This document shows positions 38,841-47,722 of a stretch of DNA of 64,000 bases, piece by piece (position 1 is the stretch's first letter; every line of letters begins with the position of its first letter). Position numbers and translations under genes: made by a program. The notes below the pieces were generated by a model that had not been told where the DNA came from, ran no database searches, and saw only the letters and a program-made list of their open reading frames with translations. This stretch comes from Deltaproteobacteria bacterium. GTDB taxonomy: Bacteria > Desulfobacterota > Syntrophorhabdia > Syntrophorhabdales > JANXAF01. Location: the NCBI GenBank assembly GCA_026417175.1, contig JAOADT010000011.1, forward strand, positions 1-64,000. The letters are read 5' to 3'.

Positions 38841-38902
38841 CATTTAGTCCAGTCCATAATATAATCTTAGTGATTTTTTTCACGTTATTAGCGGAGGATT
38901 TT

Positions 38903-39754
38903 ATGGCCAATGAATACCGAGGAAGTAGTAAATACATAGCGTCTAGAGAATTAATGGAGATTGTTAATGTGGCTATAGCTTTAGGCAAACCTTTGCTTAT
39001 CAAAGGTGAACCAGGAACAGGAAAAACTCTTCTCGCTCACAGTATTGCTGAGGCTTTAAACAAAAGATTAATAGTTTGGAACATTAAGTCCACTACAAAG
39101 GCCAAAGATGGTTTATACGTATATGATACTGTACAGAGGCTCAATGATGCACGTTTTGGAGACAAAGACATCTCGGACATAAGGCAGTACATCAAGTTGG
39201 GGAAACTCGGTCAAGCATTTCTTTCGGAAGAACAGGTTGTACTTTTGATCGACGAGATCGATAAGGCAGATATAGAGTTTCCAAATGATTTACTCCACGA
39301 GCTTGATGAAATGTCCTTCTATATTCCAGAATTGAATGAGGAAATAAAAGCCAAACATCGACCAATAGTAGTTATCACCAGCAATGCGGAAAAAGAGTTA
39401 CCTGATGCGTTTTTAAGAAGGTGTATCTTCCATTACATAGAGTTTCCGAGTCCTGAAATGATGGAAGAGATAGTAAAGGTTCACTTTCCCGATATTGAGG
39501 AGAGGCTAATAAGGGAGGCTATTAAAAAATTTTACTGGATAAGAGAAGTAGATGGTTTAAAAAAGAAGCCTTCTACAAGTGAACTCCTCGATTGGATTAA
39601 GGCTCTGAGCATAGGAGGCATCGATCCTGAGAAAATAAGTAAAGGGATACCTTTCCTTGGGACCCTCCTCAAAAATGAACAGGACACGCAAAGGCTTGAG
39701 CGCTTCATTATGAATCAACAGGGATCATATGGTATGAGAAGAAGGTTTATATAG
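38903..39754 (+). CDS. MoxR-type AAA+ ATPase
   Basis: 283 aa from ATG 38903, 5 bases after CGGAGG; the track start 38837 lies in the MFS gene end. Walker A GEPGTGKTLLAHSI, Walker B VVLLIDEIDKADIEFPNDLL, sensor ITSNAEKELPDAFLRRC. MoxR ATPases act as chaperones inserting cofactors or activating enzymes, usually with a VWA partner, which is the next gene (adjacent, no gap). Confidence 0.9.
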   Translation: MANEYRGSSKYIASRELMEIVNVAIALGKPLLIKGEPGTGKTLLAHSIAEALNKRLIVWNIKSTTKAKDGLYVYDTVQRLNDARFGDKDISDIRQYIKLGKLGQAFLSEEQVVLLIDEIDKADIEFPNDLLHELDEMSFYIPELNEEIKAKHRPIVVITSNAEKELPDAFLRRCIFHYIEFPSPEMMEEIVKVHFPDIEERLIREAIKKFYWIREVDGLKKKPSTSELLDWIKALSIGGIDPEKISKGIPFLGTLLKNEQDTQRLERFIMNQQGSYGMRRRFI

Positions 39755-40966
39755 ATGTTTACGGGTTTCTTTTTTAAGCTTCGCGAAAAGGGAGTACCAG
39801 TAACAATTACCGAGTGGCTATCCTTTGTTGAAGCGCTGTACAGAGGATTGTTTAAATCGAGCCTGAATCATCTCTATTACGTTGGAAGGGCTTTCCTTGT
39901 GAAAAGTGAGGCTTACTATGATATGTTTGATTTGGCATTCCAAGAGTACTTTGGTGGAGTAAAAACAGAAGATATAGAATTGGAAAAAGTCCTTAAATGG
40001 CTTGATGACCCGCGAAACAAGCTACCGGCTCTCAGCCCGGAAGAGATTGAAGAATTTAGAAGAAAAATGGAGGAGCTTCAGAAAAGTGTAAACATGGAAG
40101 AACTTTTGAGACAGTTTAGGGAAAGGCTCGCGGAGCAGAAAGAAAGGCACGATGGGGGCAACAAATGGATTGGTACCGGTGGAAGATCCCCATTCGGTGC
40201 TTTTGGTTATCATCCGGGGGGGATAAGGGTTGGAGGAGAGTCTTGGATGCAGTCTGCGGTCAAGGTGGCAGGGGAGAGGAAGTATAGAAACTATAGGAAT
40301 GACCTCATCCTGGATGTGAGACAAATAAAGTTAGCTTTGAAGAGATTAAGAGAATTAAAAAGAGAAGGGGCTGAAGAATTAGATTTGGAAGGGACGGTCG
40401 ACAAAACAGCTAAAGAAGGTGGAGAAATTGAACTTGTCTACACACGTTCCAGGGAGAACTCCATAAGATTGATCCTTATCATGGATGCAGGCGGCTCAAT
40501 GCTTCCCTATACCGAGCTGTGCGAGCGACTTTTTTCTGCGGCTTCGCAGATGGAGCATTTCAAAGAATTCAGACATTACTACTTCCACAACTGTATATAT
40601 CAAGATGTTTTTGAAGATATAGCAAATTACAAACGAGTGCCCACGGAAAAACTCTTTATTAATTTTCACGGAGGATATAAAGTTATTATTGTAGGTGATG
40701 CAAGAATGGCTTACTCAGAGCTTTTTGACATAAATGGGTGTATAGATTACTTTTACACAAATGATAAACCAGGTATTGAGTGGCTTAAAAGGATAAGGGA
40801 ACACTTTCCTTACTCAGTGTGGTTAAATCCGACACCTAAGACCTTCTGGAACCACGTAACAGTAAATGCCATAAGGCAAATATTTCCCATGTTCGAGCTT
40901 ACACTTGATGGGTTAAAAGAGGCTGTCTCCGCTCTTACTTCTAAATCTAAGCAGATAGCAAATTAG
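39755..40966 (+). CDS. VWA-domain CoxE-like protein, partner of the MoxR ATPase
   Basis: 403 aa. A helical N-terminus (FFFKLREKGVPVTITEWLSFVEAL) and a charged middle are followed by a VWA domain (about 240-395) with a MIDAS motif DAGGSM (consensus DxGxS). It starts one base after the ATPase stop. CoxE/YehL-like proteins work with MoxR ATPases on metalloenzymes; no client gene is next to it. Ends 4 bases inside convergent ispG. Confidence 0.87.
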   Translation: MFTGFFFKLREKGVPVTITEWLSFVEALYRGLFKSSLNHLYYVGRAFLVKSEAYYDMFDLAFQEYFGGVKTEDIELEKVLKWLDDPRNKLPALSPEEIEEFRRKMEELQKSVNMEELLRQFRERLAEQKERHDGGNKWIGTGGRSPFGAFGYHPGGIRVGGESWMQSAVKVAGERKYRNYRNDLILDVRQIKLALKRLRELKREGAEELDLEGTVDKTAKEGGEIELVYTRSRENSIRLILIMDAGGSMLPYTELCERLFSAASQMEHFKEFRHYYFHNCIYQDVFEDIANYKRVPTEKLFINFHGGYKVIIVGDARMAYSELFDINGCIDYFYTNDKPGIEWLKRIREHFPYSVWLNPTPKTFWNHVTVNAIRQIFPMFELTLDGLKEAVSALTSKSKQIAN

Positions 40967-42024
40967 AGGAGTCTAAAGAGCTCTTCTTTTAGGATATCCT
41001 TTGCCATTTCTTTAGGAACGTTCTTTTTTTTAATGATGCCCCGAGAAAATATTATGGCGCTTTTGGCTCCAAAAGCAACACCTATATCCGCGTCTTTTGC
41101 CTCACCTGGACCGTTAACTTCACATCCCATAATGGCCACTTTCACGTACTTTTCTATATGGATCGTCTCTCTTTCAAACTCATCTACGATTTCCTTTAAA
41201 TTAGTTTTACATCTCCCACATGTGGGACATGATATGATGCTTATACCGCGTTTTCTCAATCCCAAGTTAGATAAAATATGATACGCCGCGATGACTTCGT
41301 ACACAGGATCCGAAGTTAGAGAAACCCTTATTGTGTCGCCTATTCCTTCGTGAAGGAGTATACCAAGCCCAACCGCTGATTTTATTGCTCCTGAAAATAG
41401 TGGGCCCGCCTCCGTAATACCAATGTGTAGCGGGTAATCGCTCACCACTGAGAATTTTCTATAGGCATTGACCGTCTCTATTACATCAGAACCTTTCAAG
41501 GAGACTTTGAGCTCTGTCCATCCCACATCCTCGAATAACTTTATATAATATAAAGCACTTTCCACCATTGCGTCAGATGTGCTTTTCCCGTATTTTCTTA
41601 AAATCCTTTTTTCAATTGAACCCGAGTTTATCCCGATCCTGACTGGAGTTTTTGTCTGTTGGGCCTGCCGTGCCACATCCTTCACTTTCCGCACGTTGTT
41701 AATTGTTCCTGGGTTTATCCTGATACCATCTACTCCTATCTCCATTGCCTTAAGTGCGATCCGTGTGTTAAAGTGGATGTCGGCTACAATGGGGATATCA
41801 ACTTCTTTTTTTAGAAACGGTATAATGTTGCAACTTTCTTCCGTAGGGAGAGCAATTCTAACAATTTCGCATCCCGCTCTCTTTAATTCTCTGAGCTGTA
41901 TCAGACTTCCTTCTAGGTTTTCAGGACTTACCTTCAGCATAGATTGAACGACAATAGGGTTGCCACCTCCTATGGGCACACGACCTATTTTAATAACTTT
42001 TGTCTTCCTTCTGTCGATAACCAT
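40963..42024 (-). CDS. ispG: 4-hydroxy-3-methylbut-2-enyl diphosphate synthase (flavodoxin)
   Basis: 353 aa. TIM-barrel N-terminal part (GGGNPIVVQSMLKVSPEN, ADIHFNTRIALKAMEIG, RINPGTINN) and a C-terminal [4Fe-4S] domain with cysteines in ISCPTCGRCK and MGCEVNGPGEA. Catalyses the MEcPP to HMBPP step of the MEP isoprenoid pathway. Monocistronic behind a strong promoter; no Shine-Dalgarno site. Confidence 0.96.
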   Translation of the reverse strand: MVIDRRKTKVIKIGRVPIGGGNPIVVQSMLKVSPENLEGSLIQLRELKRAGCEIVRIALPTEESCNIIPFLKKEVDIPIVADIHFNTRIALKAMEIGVDGIRINPGTINNVRKVKDVARQAQQTKTPVRIGINSGSIEKRILRKYGKSTSDAMVESALYYIKLFEDVGWTELKVSLKGSDVIETVNAYRKFSVVSDYPLHIGITEAGPLFSGAIKSAVGLGILLHEGIGDTIRVSLTSDPVYEVIAAYHILSNLGLRKRGISIISCPTCGRCKTNLKEIVDEFERETIHIEKYVKVAIMGCEVNGPGEAKDADIGVAFGAKSAIIFSRGIIKKKNVPKEMAKDILKEELFRLL

Positions 42025-42043
42025 ACATTAAAAGGTATTAATG

Positions 42044-42072
42044 ATTGTATTTTTCAGACCCGGCTTTGTCAA
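42044..42072 (-). promoter_or_regulatory. Sigma-70-type promoter of ispG
   Basis: Minus strand: TTGACA (42067-42072), 17-base spacer, TACAAT (42044-42049), about 19 bases before the ATG. Predicted leader is only about 12 bases and has no clear Shine-Dalgarno site. Confidence 0.65.
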
Positions 42073-42087
42073 CTTGAAATTCGATTA

Positions 42088-42116
42088 TTGACGGAGTCTG
42101 GAAATTAGGATATTTT
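42088..42116 (+). promoter_or_regulatory. Promoter of the 42.2-45.4 kb + strand operon
   Basis: TTGACG (42088-42093), 17-base spacer, TATTTT (42111-42116). It faces away from the ispG promoter and would start transcription near 42123, upstream of the 43-codon ORF and the phosphorylase. The 305-base gap between ispG and the phosphorylase ORF holds these two promoters and that small ORF. Confidence 0.5.
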
Positions 42117-42179
42117 TAAACGAGAAGAATTATATAGAAAATCAACGGTATAGAGCCATGATTACGTGGGACAATAAAT

Positions 42180-42311
42180 ATGGAGATAAATGATAAACGT
42201 TCAAGTTGGGATCATTATAAAATTGTTTGGTTACTTGCTGACATGGGAAAGAAACTTGAGATTCCTTATGGAGAAAAATCATTTTTTAAAAGCATGTTCA
42301 AAAGTAGATAA
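42180..42311 (+). CDS. Possible 43-aa small protein
   Basis: ATG 42180 to TAA 42311, below the track cut-off. The product starts MEINDKRSSWDHYKIVWLLAD and ends FFKSMFKSR: a mixed, soluble-looking, slightly basic peptide with tryptophans, unlike random translation of AT-rich DNA. It lies between the promoter and the phosphorylase gene. The ribosome site is weak (GGGA, about 9 bases upstream). It may be a small protein, a leader peptide or a gene remnant; I do not recognise it. Confidence 0.35.
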   Translation: MEINDKRSSWDHYKIVWLLADMGKKLEIPYGEKSFFKSMFKSR

Positions 42312-42347
42312 GAAAATGAGTTCACGTGATTGCTAATGGAGTTTCAA

Positions 42348-43043
42348 ATGGTTGGGATAATCGGTGGGTCTTCGCTTTTTAACTCCATTGTTTTTGAACA
42401 ATGGATGAAGGAAATTGTTGAGACCCCCTACGGAGAGGTTGTTATAAAAAAATCTGGCAACGTAGTGTTCTTGCAGAGACATGGACCTAGATTTCTTCCA
42501 CCTCATAAGATAAACCACAAAGCAAACATATGGGCTTTAAAAGAGAAAGGTATAAAAAAGGTGATTGCTATAAACTCAACTGGGAGTCTAAAAAGAACTA
42601 TAAAGCCTGGTACATTTGTCATCCCGAACGACTTTTTCTGTCCCTGGGTGATTCCTACATTTTTTGAAAATGAATGTAAATTTTCAATTCCAGTTTTGGA
42701 TAAAAGCATAATTGAACTATTGTATGAGTTGACAAAAGAGTTAAACATAGCGGTAAAAAAAGGAGGTATCTACGTTCAGACTGTGGGACCCAGATTTGAG
42801 ACAGTTGCTGAGATCAATTTTTTAAAAAAAATAGGTGACATTGTAGGTATGACGCTTGCTTCTGAAGCTACTCTATGTATTGAGTTGGGAATACCGTACG
42901 CAAGTCTCTGTTCTGTGGACAATTACTGTCATGGGATAAGCGATAAACCTCTTACGGTAAATGATGTTGAATACTTTCAAAAGACTAACCTATCTAAAAT
43001 TGAACGGTTTATCGAAATTCTAATAAAAAGGGTGGAAGCATGA
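42348..43043 (+). CDS. Purine nucleoside/methylthio-nucleoside phosphorylase (MTAP/MTIP family)
   Basis: 231 aa from ATG 42348, 6 bases after GGAG; ATG 42336 and TTG 42330 are alternatives. VGIIGGSSLF, phosphate-site QRHGPRFLPPHKINHKANIWAL, INSTGSLKRTIKPGTFVIP, and GPRFETVAEI with MTLASEATLCIELGIPYA mark the trimeric PNP/MTAP family. The purine-specifying region reads SVDNYCHG. Because it overlaps the deaminase gene by 4 bases, 5'-methylthioinosine is a likely substrate; MTA itself is the alternative. Confidence 0.85.
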   Translation: MVGIIGGSSLFNSIVFEQWMKEIVETPYGEVVIKKSGNVVFLQRHGPRFLPPHKINHKANIWALKEKGIKKVIAINSTGSLKRTIKPGTFVIPNDFFCPWVIPTFFENECKFSIPVLDKSIIELLYELTKELNIAVKKGGIYVQTVGPRFETVAEINFLKKIGDIVGMTLASEATLCIELGIPYASLCSVDNYCHGISDKPLTVNDVEYFQKTNLSKIERFIEILIKRVEA

Positions 43044-44299
43044 AAATATTAATAAAAAACGTAATATTAAACGGAAAAACAGTTGATATATACGTTAACG
43101 GTGGAAAAATTGAAGATATTGGGACCGAGTTGAAAAAAGAGGCAGATAAGTTGATAAACGGTGCTGGCAAAGTTGCTCTTCCATCATTCATAAATGGTCA
43201 TACACACGCAGCAATGACTCTCTTTAGAGGATATGCTGATGATATGCCTCTTAAAAAATGGTTAGAAGAAAAGATATGGGTTTTAGAAAGAAAACTAACG
43301 GAGGAAGACGTTTACTGGGGTGCAAAACTTGCCTGTCTTGAAATGATAAAAAATGGTATTACTGTCTTCAATGACATGTACTGGCACTGGGAGGCCACTG
43401 CACGGGCTACTTATGAGATGGGGTTGCGAGGCTTTATTAGTGCGGTTTTCATAGATATGTTCGATAAGAAAAAGGCTGAACAGCAAGTGGAACTCAACTT
43501 GAAACTCTTTGATCTGTCAAAGAAGTATAGCCCGAATGTTACATTCACACTTGGGCCTCACGCCATATACTCAGTTTCGAAGGAGAGCCTTATTTGGGCC
43601 AATGAATTTTCTAGAAAAAATGGTATTTTGATTCACATGCATGTTTCAGAAACTGAAGAAGAGGTAAAATTTGCGATGGAAAAGTACGGGATGAGACCCG
43701 TTGAATTTTTAGACTCATTAGAGATGATATCAGAGAAATTTATAGGATGTCACGGATGCTGGCTCGATGAAAATGAATGTGAGATTCTTGGAAAAAAAGG
43801 GGGAAGAATAGTCCACATGCCAGTATCAAATATGAAGCTCACGGTCGGACGGGTGGTGCCGCACTCTCTCTTTTCGAAATACGGAGTGACATATTGTCTA
43901 GGAACTGACGGTTGTGCGTCCAACAATCATCTTGATATGATAGAAACGATGAAATTTGCTTCTCTTTTGGCGAAATTTTCAACTGGAGATCCTACAATAC
44001 TTCCTGCAAAAGAAGTATTTCAACTGGCAACAAAAAAGGCTGCCCACATATTTAATCTAGGAGAGTGGGATTTAAATGTAGGGTCCTATGCCGACATAAT
44101 CTTAGTAGATATGGAAAGGCCCGAATTTGTGCCGAATTTTGATTTGTTTTCCGATATGGTTTACGCGACGAATGGTTCATGTGTGGATACCGTTATATGT
44201 ATGGGAAATGTTATAATGGAAAACAGAGTCGTTCCGGGAGAAGAGGAAATATTGAGGAATGTAAAAAAAGTAGCAAAATCACTTATAGAAAGAGAATAG
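43040..44299 (+). CDS. mtaD: 5-methylthioadenosine/S-adenosylhomocysteine deaminase (amidohydrolase)
   Basis: 419 aa. Metal ligands: HxH in INGHTHAAMTLFRGYADD, His in HMHVSETEEEV, Asp in GTDGCASNNHLDM. The SNNxLDM segment is typical of the MtaD/TrzA/SsnA-like group. It would deaminate MTA or SAH to the inosine form, feeding the phosphorylase just upstream. Exact substrate range is not decided by sequence. Confidence 0.87.
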   Translation: MKILIKNVILNGKTVDIYVNGGKIEDIGTELKKEADKLINGAGKVALPSFINGHTHAAMTLFRGYADDMPLKKWLEEKIWVLERKLTEEDVYWGAKLACLEMIKNGITVFNDMYWHWEATARATYEMGLRGFISAVFIDMFDKKKAEQQVELNLKLFDLSKKYSPNVTFTLGPHAIYSVSKESLIWANEFSRKNGILIHMHVSETEEEVKFAMEKYGMRPVEFLDSLEMISEKFIGCHGCWLDENECEILGKKGGRIVHMPVSNMKLTVGRVVPHSLFSKYGVTYCLGTDGCASNNHLDMIETMKFASLLAKFSTGDPTILPAKEVFQLATKKAAHIFNLGEWDLNVGSYADIILVDMERPEFVPNFDLFSDMVYATNGSCVDTVICMGNVIMENRVVPGEEEILRNVKKVAKSLIERE

Positions 44300-44302
44300 A
44301 GC

Positions 44303-44743
44303 ATGAGATTCATATGTGATTCCATGCTCGGCAAACTTGCAAAATACTTGAGGATATTAGGATTGGATGCCATTTATTTTCGACCTTCAAGAAAAGGTGT
44401 AGAAACCATATTTGAGGAACCATATTACTTTTTTACGAGAAGAAAAAAATCGCCCTATCAAAACACTGTATATATAAAAGCTGATCGAGTTCAGGACCAA
44501 CTGAGGGAAATAAAAAATATAATAAAACCATATGTGGATACTTCGAGAATAATGATGAGATGCATAAAATGCAACAAAGAACTCGAGGCTGTTGAGAAGG
44601 ATAAGGTTGAACCCTTGGTACCAGAGTACGTCTTTCATACTCAGAAACAATTCTATATATGTCCCCAGTGTAAAAAGGTTTACTGGAGTGGGTCGCATGT
44701 GGAAAACATGTACAAGTGGATAAGGGAATTGTTGGAACTTTAA
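44303..44743 (+). CDS. Mut7-C-like (PIN-fold) protein with zinc ribbon
   Basis: 146 aa. MRFICDSMLGKLAKYLRILG is the typical Mut7-C start with its first acidic residue, and CIKCNKEL plus CPQCKKVYW form the C-terminal zinc ribbon (about 96-128). The middle is short, and the usual LLTRDR segment reads FFTRRKK, so a catalytic Asp seems lost. Family members are putative RNases; this one may be inactive. Lies between the deaminase and nth genes. Confidence 0.8.
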   Translation: MRFICDSMLGKLAKYLRILGLDAIYFRPSRKGVETIFEEPYYFFTRRKKSPYQNTVYIKADRVQDQLREIKNIIKPYVDTSRIMMRCIKCNKELEAVEKDKVEPLVPEYVFHTQKQFYICPQCKKVYWSGSHVENMYKWIRELLEL

Positions 44744-44747
44744 GAAC

Positions 44748-45389
44748 TTGAGGAAGACAATAACCTTTAAAAAAGTCTTTGAATCTCTACAAACTTACTT
44801 GCCCTACAAGAAGGAAGATAGAAAAAATAACAGTCCTTTTTTTGTTCTGCTTTCAGCTATCATTAGTCACAGAACAAAAGATGAGATAACGGAAAAAGTT
44901 ATGCAAAAGATTGAAGGCATCGTGAACGGACCTGAAGATTTGGTTCAAATGAGTCAAAGTGAGCTTCAAAAACTTTTATTTCCCGCTGGGTTTTATCGGA
45001 ACAAAGCAAAAATTTTAAAAGATGTTGCAGAGACTATTCTGAATAATTATGGTGGAAAGGTACCTGACACACTAGAAGAACTCTTGAAATTAAGGGGAAT
45101 TGGCAGAAAGACGGCAAATCTCGTTATTTCCGAAGGGTATGGAAAACCAGGGATTTGTGTGGATACACACGTTCACAGAATTTCTAATCGTCTTGGTCTT
45201 GTAAAGACAAATCATCCAGAAGAAACTGAGTTTGAGCTTAGGAATAAGATGCCTGTAAAGTACTGGAATGATTACAACTGGCTGATGGTAAACTTCGGTA
45301 GAACCATATGTAGGCCGATTTCTCCTTTGTGTAGTAAGTGTCCGCTGAACACTGATTGCCCAAAGATAGGTGTTAAAAAAAGAAGATAA
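44748..45389 (+). CDS. nth: Endonuclease III
   Basis: 213 aa, TTG start. Helix-hairpin-helix LLKLRGIGRKTANLVI with catalytic Lys, then GICVDTHVHRISNRLGL with catalytic Asp, and the [4Fe-4S] loop C-x6-C-x2-C-x5-C (CRPISPLCSKCPLNTDC). A DNA glycosylase/AP lyase for oxidised pyrimidines. The N-terminus is a little divergent. Confidence 0.93.
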   Translation: MRKTITFKKVFESLQTYLPYKKEDRKNNSPFFVLLSAIISHRTKDEITEKVMQKIEGIVNGPEDLVQMSQSELQKLLFPAGFYRNKAKILKDVAETILNNYGGKVPDTLEELLKLRGIGRKTANLVISEGYGKPGICVDTHVHRISNRLGLVKTNHPEETEFELRNKMPVKYWNDYNWLMVNFGRTICRPISPLCSKCPLNTDCPKIGVKKRR

Positions 45390-45443
45390 GGTTTCAAATT
45401 TTGGCTTTACATTATAGGAATTTTTCTGTTAACTTTCCTAACT

Positions 45444-47699
45444 ATGATGGTGAGAGTATTTTGTTTAGCTTTTGTATTTCTATCATCTTCTGCGACTTTT
45501 AGTTTCGCCTCTGAAATGGATAGGATAGTGAAAATAGAAGTTATAGGTAATGAGAGAGTGGATAGGGGTGTAGTACTAAACGCCATTAAGACAAGGGAAA
45601 ACGATGTTTACGATCTTGAAAGGCTAAGGGAAGATATGAAAAATATTTACAGGACCGGTTTTTTCAGCGACGTACAGATAGATGTTAAGGAAACTGAAAA
45701 AGGTAAAGTAGTGACGTTTGTTGTAATCGAAAGGCCAGTGGTTAAAGCTATATACATTCAGGGAAATAAAAAAGTTAAAACGGATGAAATTAAGGAGAAA
45801 ATTAAGATCAAACCTAACGCCGTATTGAATACGGAGAAAGTAAAAGAAACTGTTGACGAGATAAAAAAACTGTATGCGGGGAAGGGTTATTATGCAACAA
45901 AAGTTGAACATGAGATAGTGTATGGGGAAGCTTATGATGTAACACTTAATTTTAAAATAGAGGAGGCAAAAAAGGCGTATGTAAGGAAGATCGAGTTCCG
46001 TGGTAATCATAGTTTTAAAGCTGCGGAACTGAAAAAATATATGAAGGTGAAAGAGAAGGGGATGTTTTCTTGGTTTACAGGTTCCGGAATAATGGATGAA
46101 GACGTATTAGAAGAGGATCGAAAAAATATCGAAGCTTTTTACATGGACAGAGGATATGCAAAGGTGAGGACAGGCGTGCCGGAAATAATGTTATCAAATG
46201 ATGGTAAGACGATCAGCATCGTGATGCAGATTGATGAAGGTCCTGTATACAAAGTAGGGAAAATAGATTTTTCTGGAGATATATTGGGTTCGCCAGATGC
46301 ATTAAGAAACAGTTTATCTCTCCGGTCAGGAGATCTTTTTAGGGGCAGTATATTCCAAAAAGACGTGCTTAAACTTATGGATTTTTATCAGGACAGAGGG
46401 TATGCTTTTTGTGATGTTATCCCTTTAACATCTATTAATGACGAAGAAAAAACTGTCGATGTTAAGTTCGACATAAGGAAAAATCAAGAAGTATATTTCA
46501 ACAGGATAAACATTGTGGGGAATATTAAAACGAAAGACAAAGTTGTTAGAAGGGAACTAAAATTTGCCGAAGGAGATCGATTTTCAGCTACAAAACTGTC
46601 GGAGAGCAAGAGAAAGTTAAGGAATACGACCTACTTTAAAGAAGTTGATATGAAGATTCAGAGGACAGAAAAACCGGATAGGGTTAATGTAGATGTGGTA
46701 TTGGAAGAAAGGCCAACGGGAACCTTGAGTATGGGAGTGGGATACAGTACAGCTGAGAAAATTATCGTATCTGGTTCTATATCACAAGATAATTTGTTTG
46801 GAACAGGACGGAAGGTGTATCTGGATGCTTCCCTTGGTTCTGTTTCTTCAGACTTCAGACTCACCGCGGTGGACCCTTACTTTTTAGATTACAACCTCTC
46901 TACAGGGATCTCTCTGTCGAATTATAGGAGGATCATGGATACATACAATTACAAGATTACAGGTGGGAGTCTTAGTCTAAACAGACCTCTTACTGATTAC
47001 GTTAGTTTGGGGCTAAGATATAGGTACGAGAGGAACAACGTGTATGACGTGGAGGAAACTGCCAGTCGGTATATAAAAGAACAAAAAGGCAAAAGGACCA
47101 CGAGCGGTGTCACACTTTCTTTGGCAAAAAATACCATAGACGATGTGCTTAATCCAACTCAGGGAGATTTTGGGAACCTTTCAGTTGAGAATGCGGGAGG
47201 AATTTTGGGAGGCAATGTGTATTTTGTAAGGAGTATTGCTTATTATGGGAGATACATAAAGGCTGGCTTTTGGGATAGCACATTTATGCTCAAAGGCACT
47301 ATTGGGGCGATTTGGCCATACGGGGGAAGAAAGTTGCCTGTGTACGAAAAATTCTTTGTAGGTGGCATAAACACTATAAGAGGGTTCAAATATGGAGAAG
47401 CGGGTCCCAAAGATGAGGAAGATGAAGTTATAGGTGGGAAAAATCAAGTGATTTTTAATGCAGAGTGGATCTTTCCAATCTTCAAGCCAGCTGGATTAAA
47501 AGGGGTTCTATTTTTCGATTGTGGGCATGGTTTCGATGACGCAGAAGGCTTTATAAAAAATTACAGATTTGGATCGGGTTTTGGGATCAGATGGCTTTCA
47601 CCCTTGGGTCCCATAAGACTTGAACTTGGATTTAATCTGTCGCCAAGGAAAGGTGAAAAAAGAAGTGTCTTCGACTTTATGATAGGGACTTTTTATTAA
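45444..47699 (+). CDS. bamA: Outer membrane protein assembly factor BamA
   Basis: 751 aa. Signal peptide (1-22, cut near FASE), five POTRA repeats (about 26-420; for example RIVKIEVIGNERVDRGVVLNAI), then the 16-strand Omp85 barrel, with the motif IRGFKYGEAGP on the extracellular loop and a terminal Phe-Tyr. Central insertase for beta-barrel proteins. Heads the lpx operon. No good Shine-Dalgarno site precedes the ATG ATG start. Confidence 0.96.
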   Translation: MMVRVFCLAFVFLSSSATFSFASEMDRIVKIEVIGNERVDRGVVLNAIKTRENDVYDLERLREDMKNIYRTGFFSDVQIDVKETEKGKVVTFVVIERPVVKAIYIQGNKKVKTDEIKEKIKIKPNAVLNTEKVKETVDEIKKLYAGKGYYATKVEHEIVYGEAYDVTLNFKIEEAKKAYVRKIEFRGNHSFKAAELKKYMKVKEKGMFSWFTGSGIMDEDVLEEDRKNIEAFYMDRGYAKVRTGVPEIMLSNDGKTISIVMQIDEGPVYKVGKIDFSGDILGSPDALRNSLSLRSGDLFRGSIFQKDVLKLMDFYQDRGYAFCDVIPLTSINDEEKTVDVKFDIRKNQEVYFNRINIVGNIKTKDKVVRRELKFAEGDRFSATKLSESKRKLRNTTYFKEVDMKIQRTEKPDRVNVDVVLEERPTGTLSMGVGYSTAEKIIVSGSISQDNLFGTGRKVYLDASLGSVSSDFRLTAVDPYFLDYNLSTGISLSNYRRIMDTYNYKITGGSLSLNRPLTDYVSLGLRYRYERNNVYDVEETASRYIKEQKGKRTTSGVTLSLAKNTIDDVLNPTQGDFGNLSVENAGGILGGNVYFVRSIAYYGRYIKAGFWDSTFMLKGTIGAIWPYGGRKLPVYEKFFVGGINTIRGFKYGEAGPKDEEDEVIGGKNQVIFNAEWIFPIFKPAGLKGVLFFDCGHGFDDAEGFIKNYRFGSGFGIRWLSPLGPIRLELGFNLSPRKGEKRSVFDFMIGTFY

Positions 47700-47722
47700 A
47701 TCACGACCGCTAAGGAGGTAAC

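Noticed and set aside
42117-42335. Possible riboswitch (SAM/SAH type) before the methylthionucleoside genes
   Set aside because: I could not find conserved riboswitch core sequences or convincing paired stems; the stretch holds a small ORF instead.
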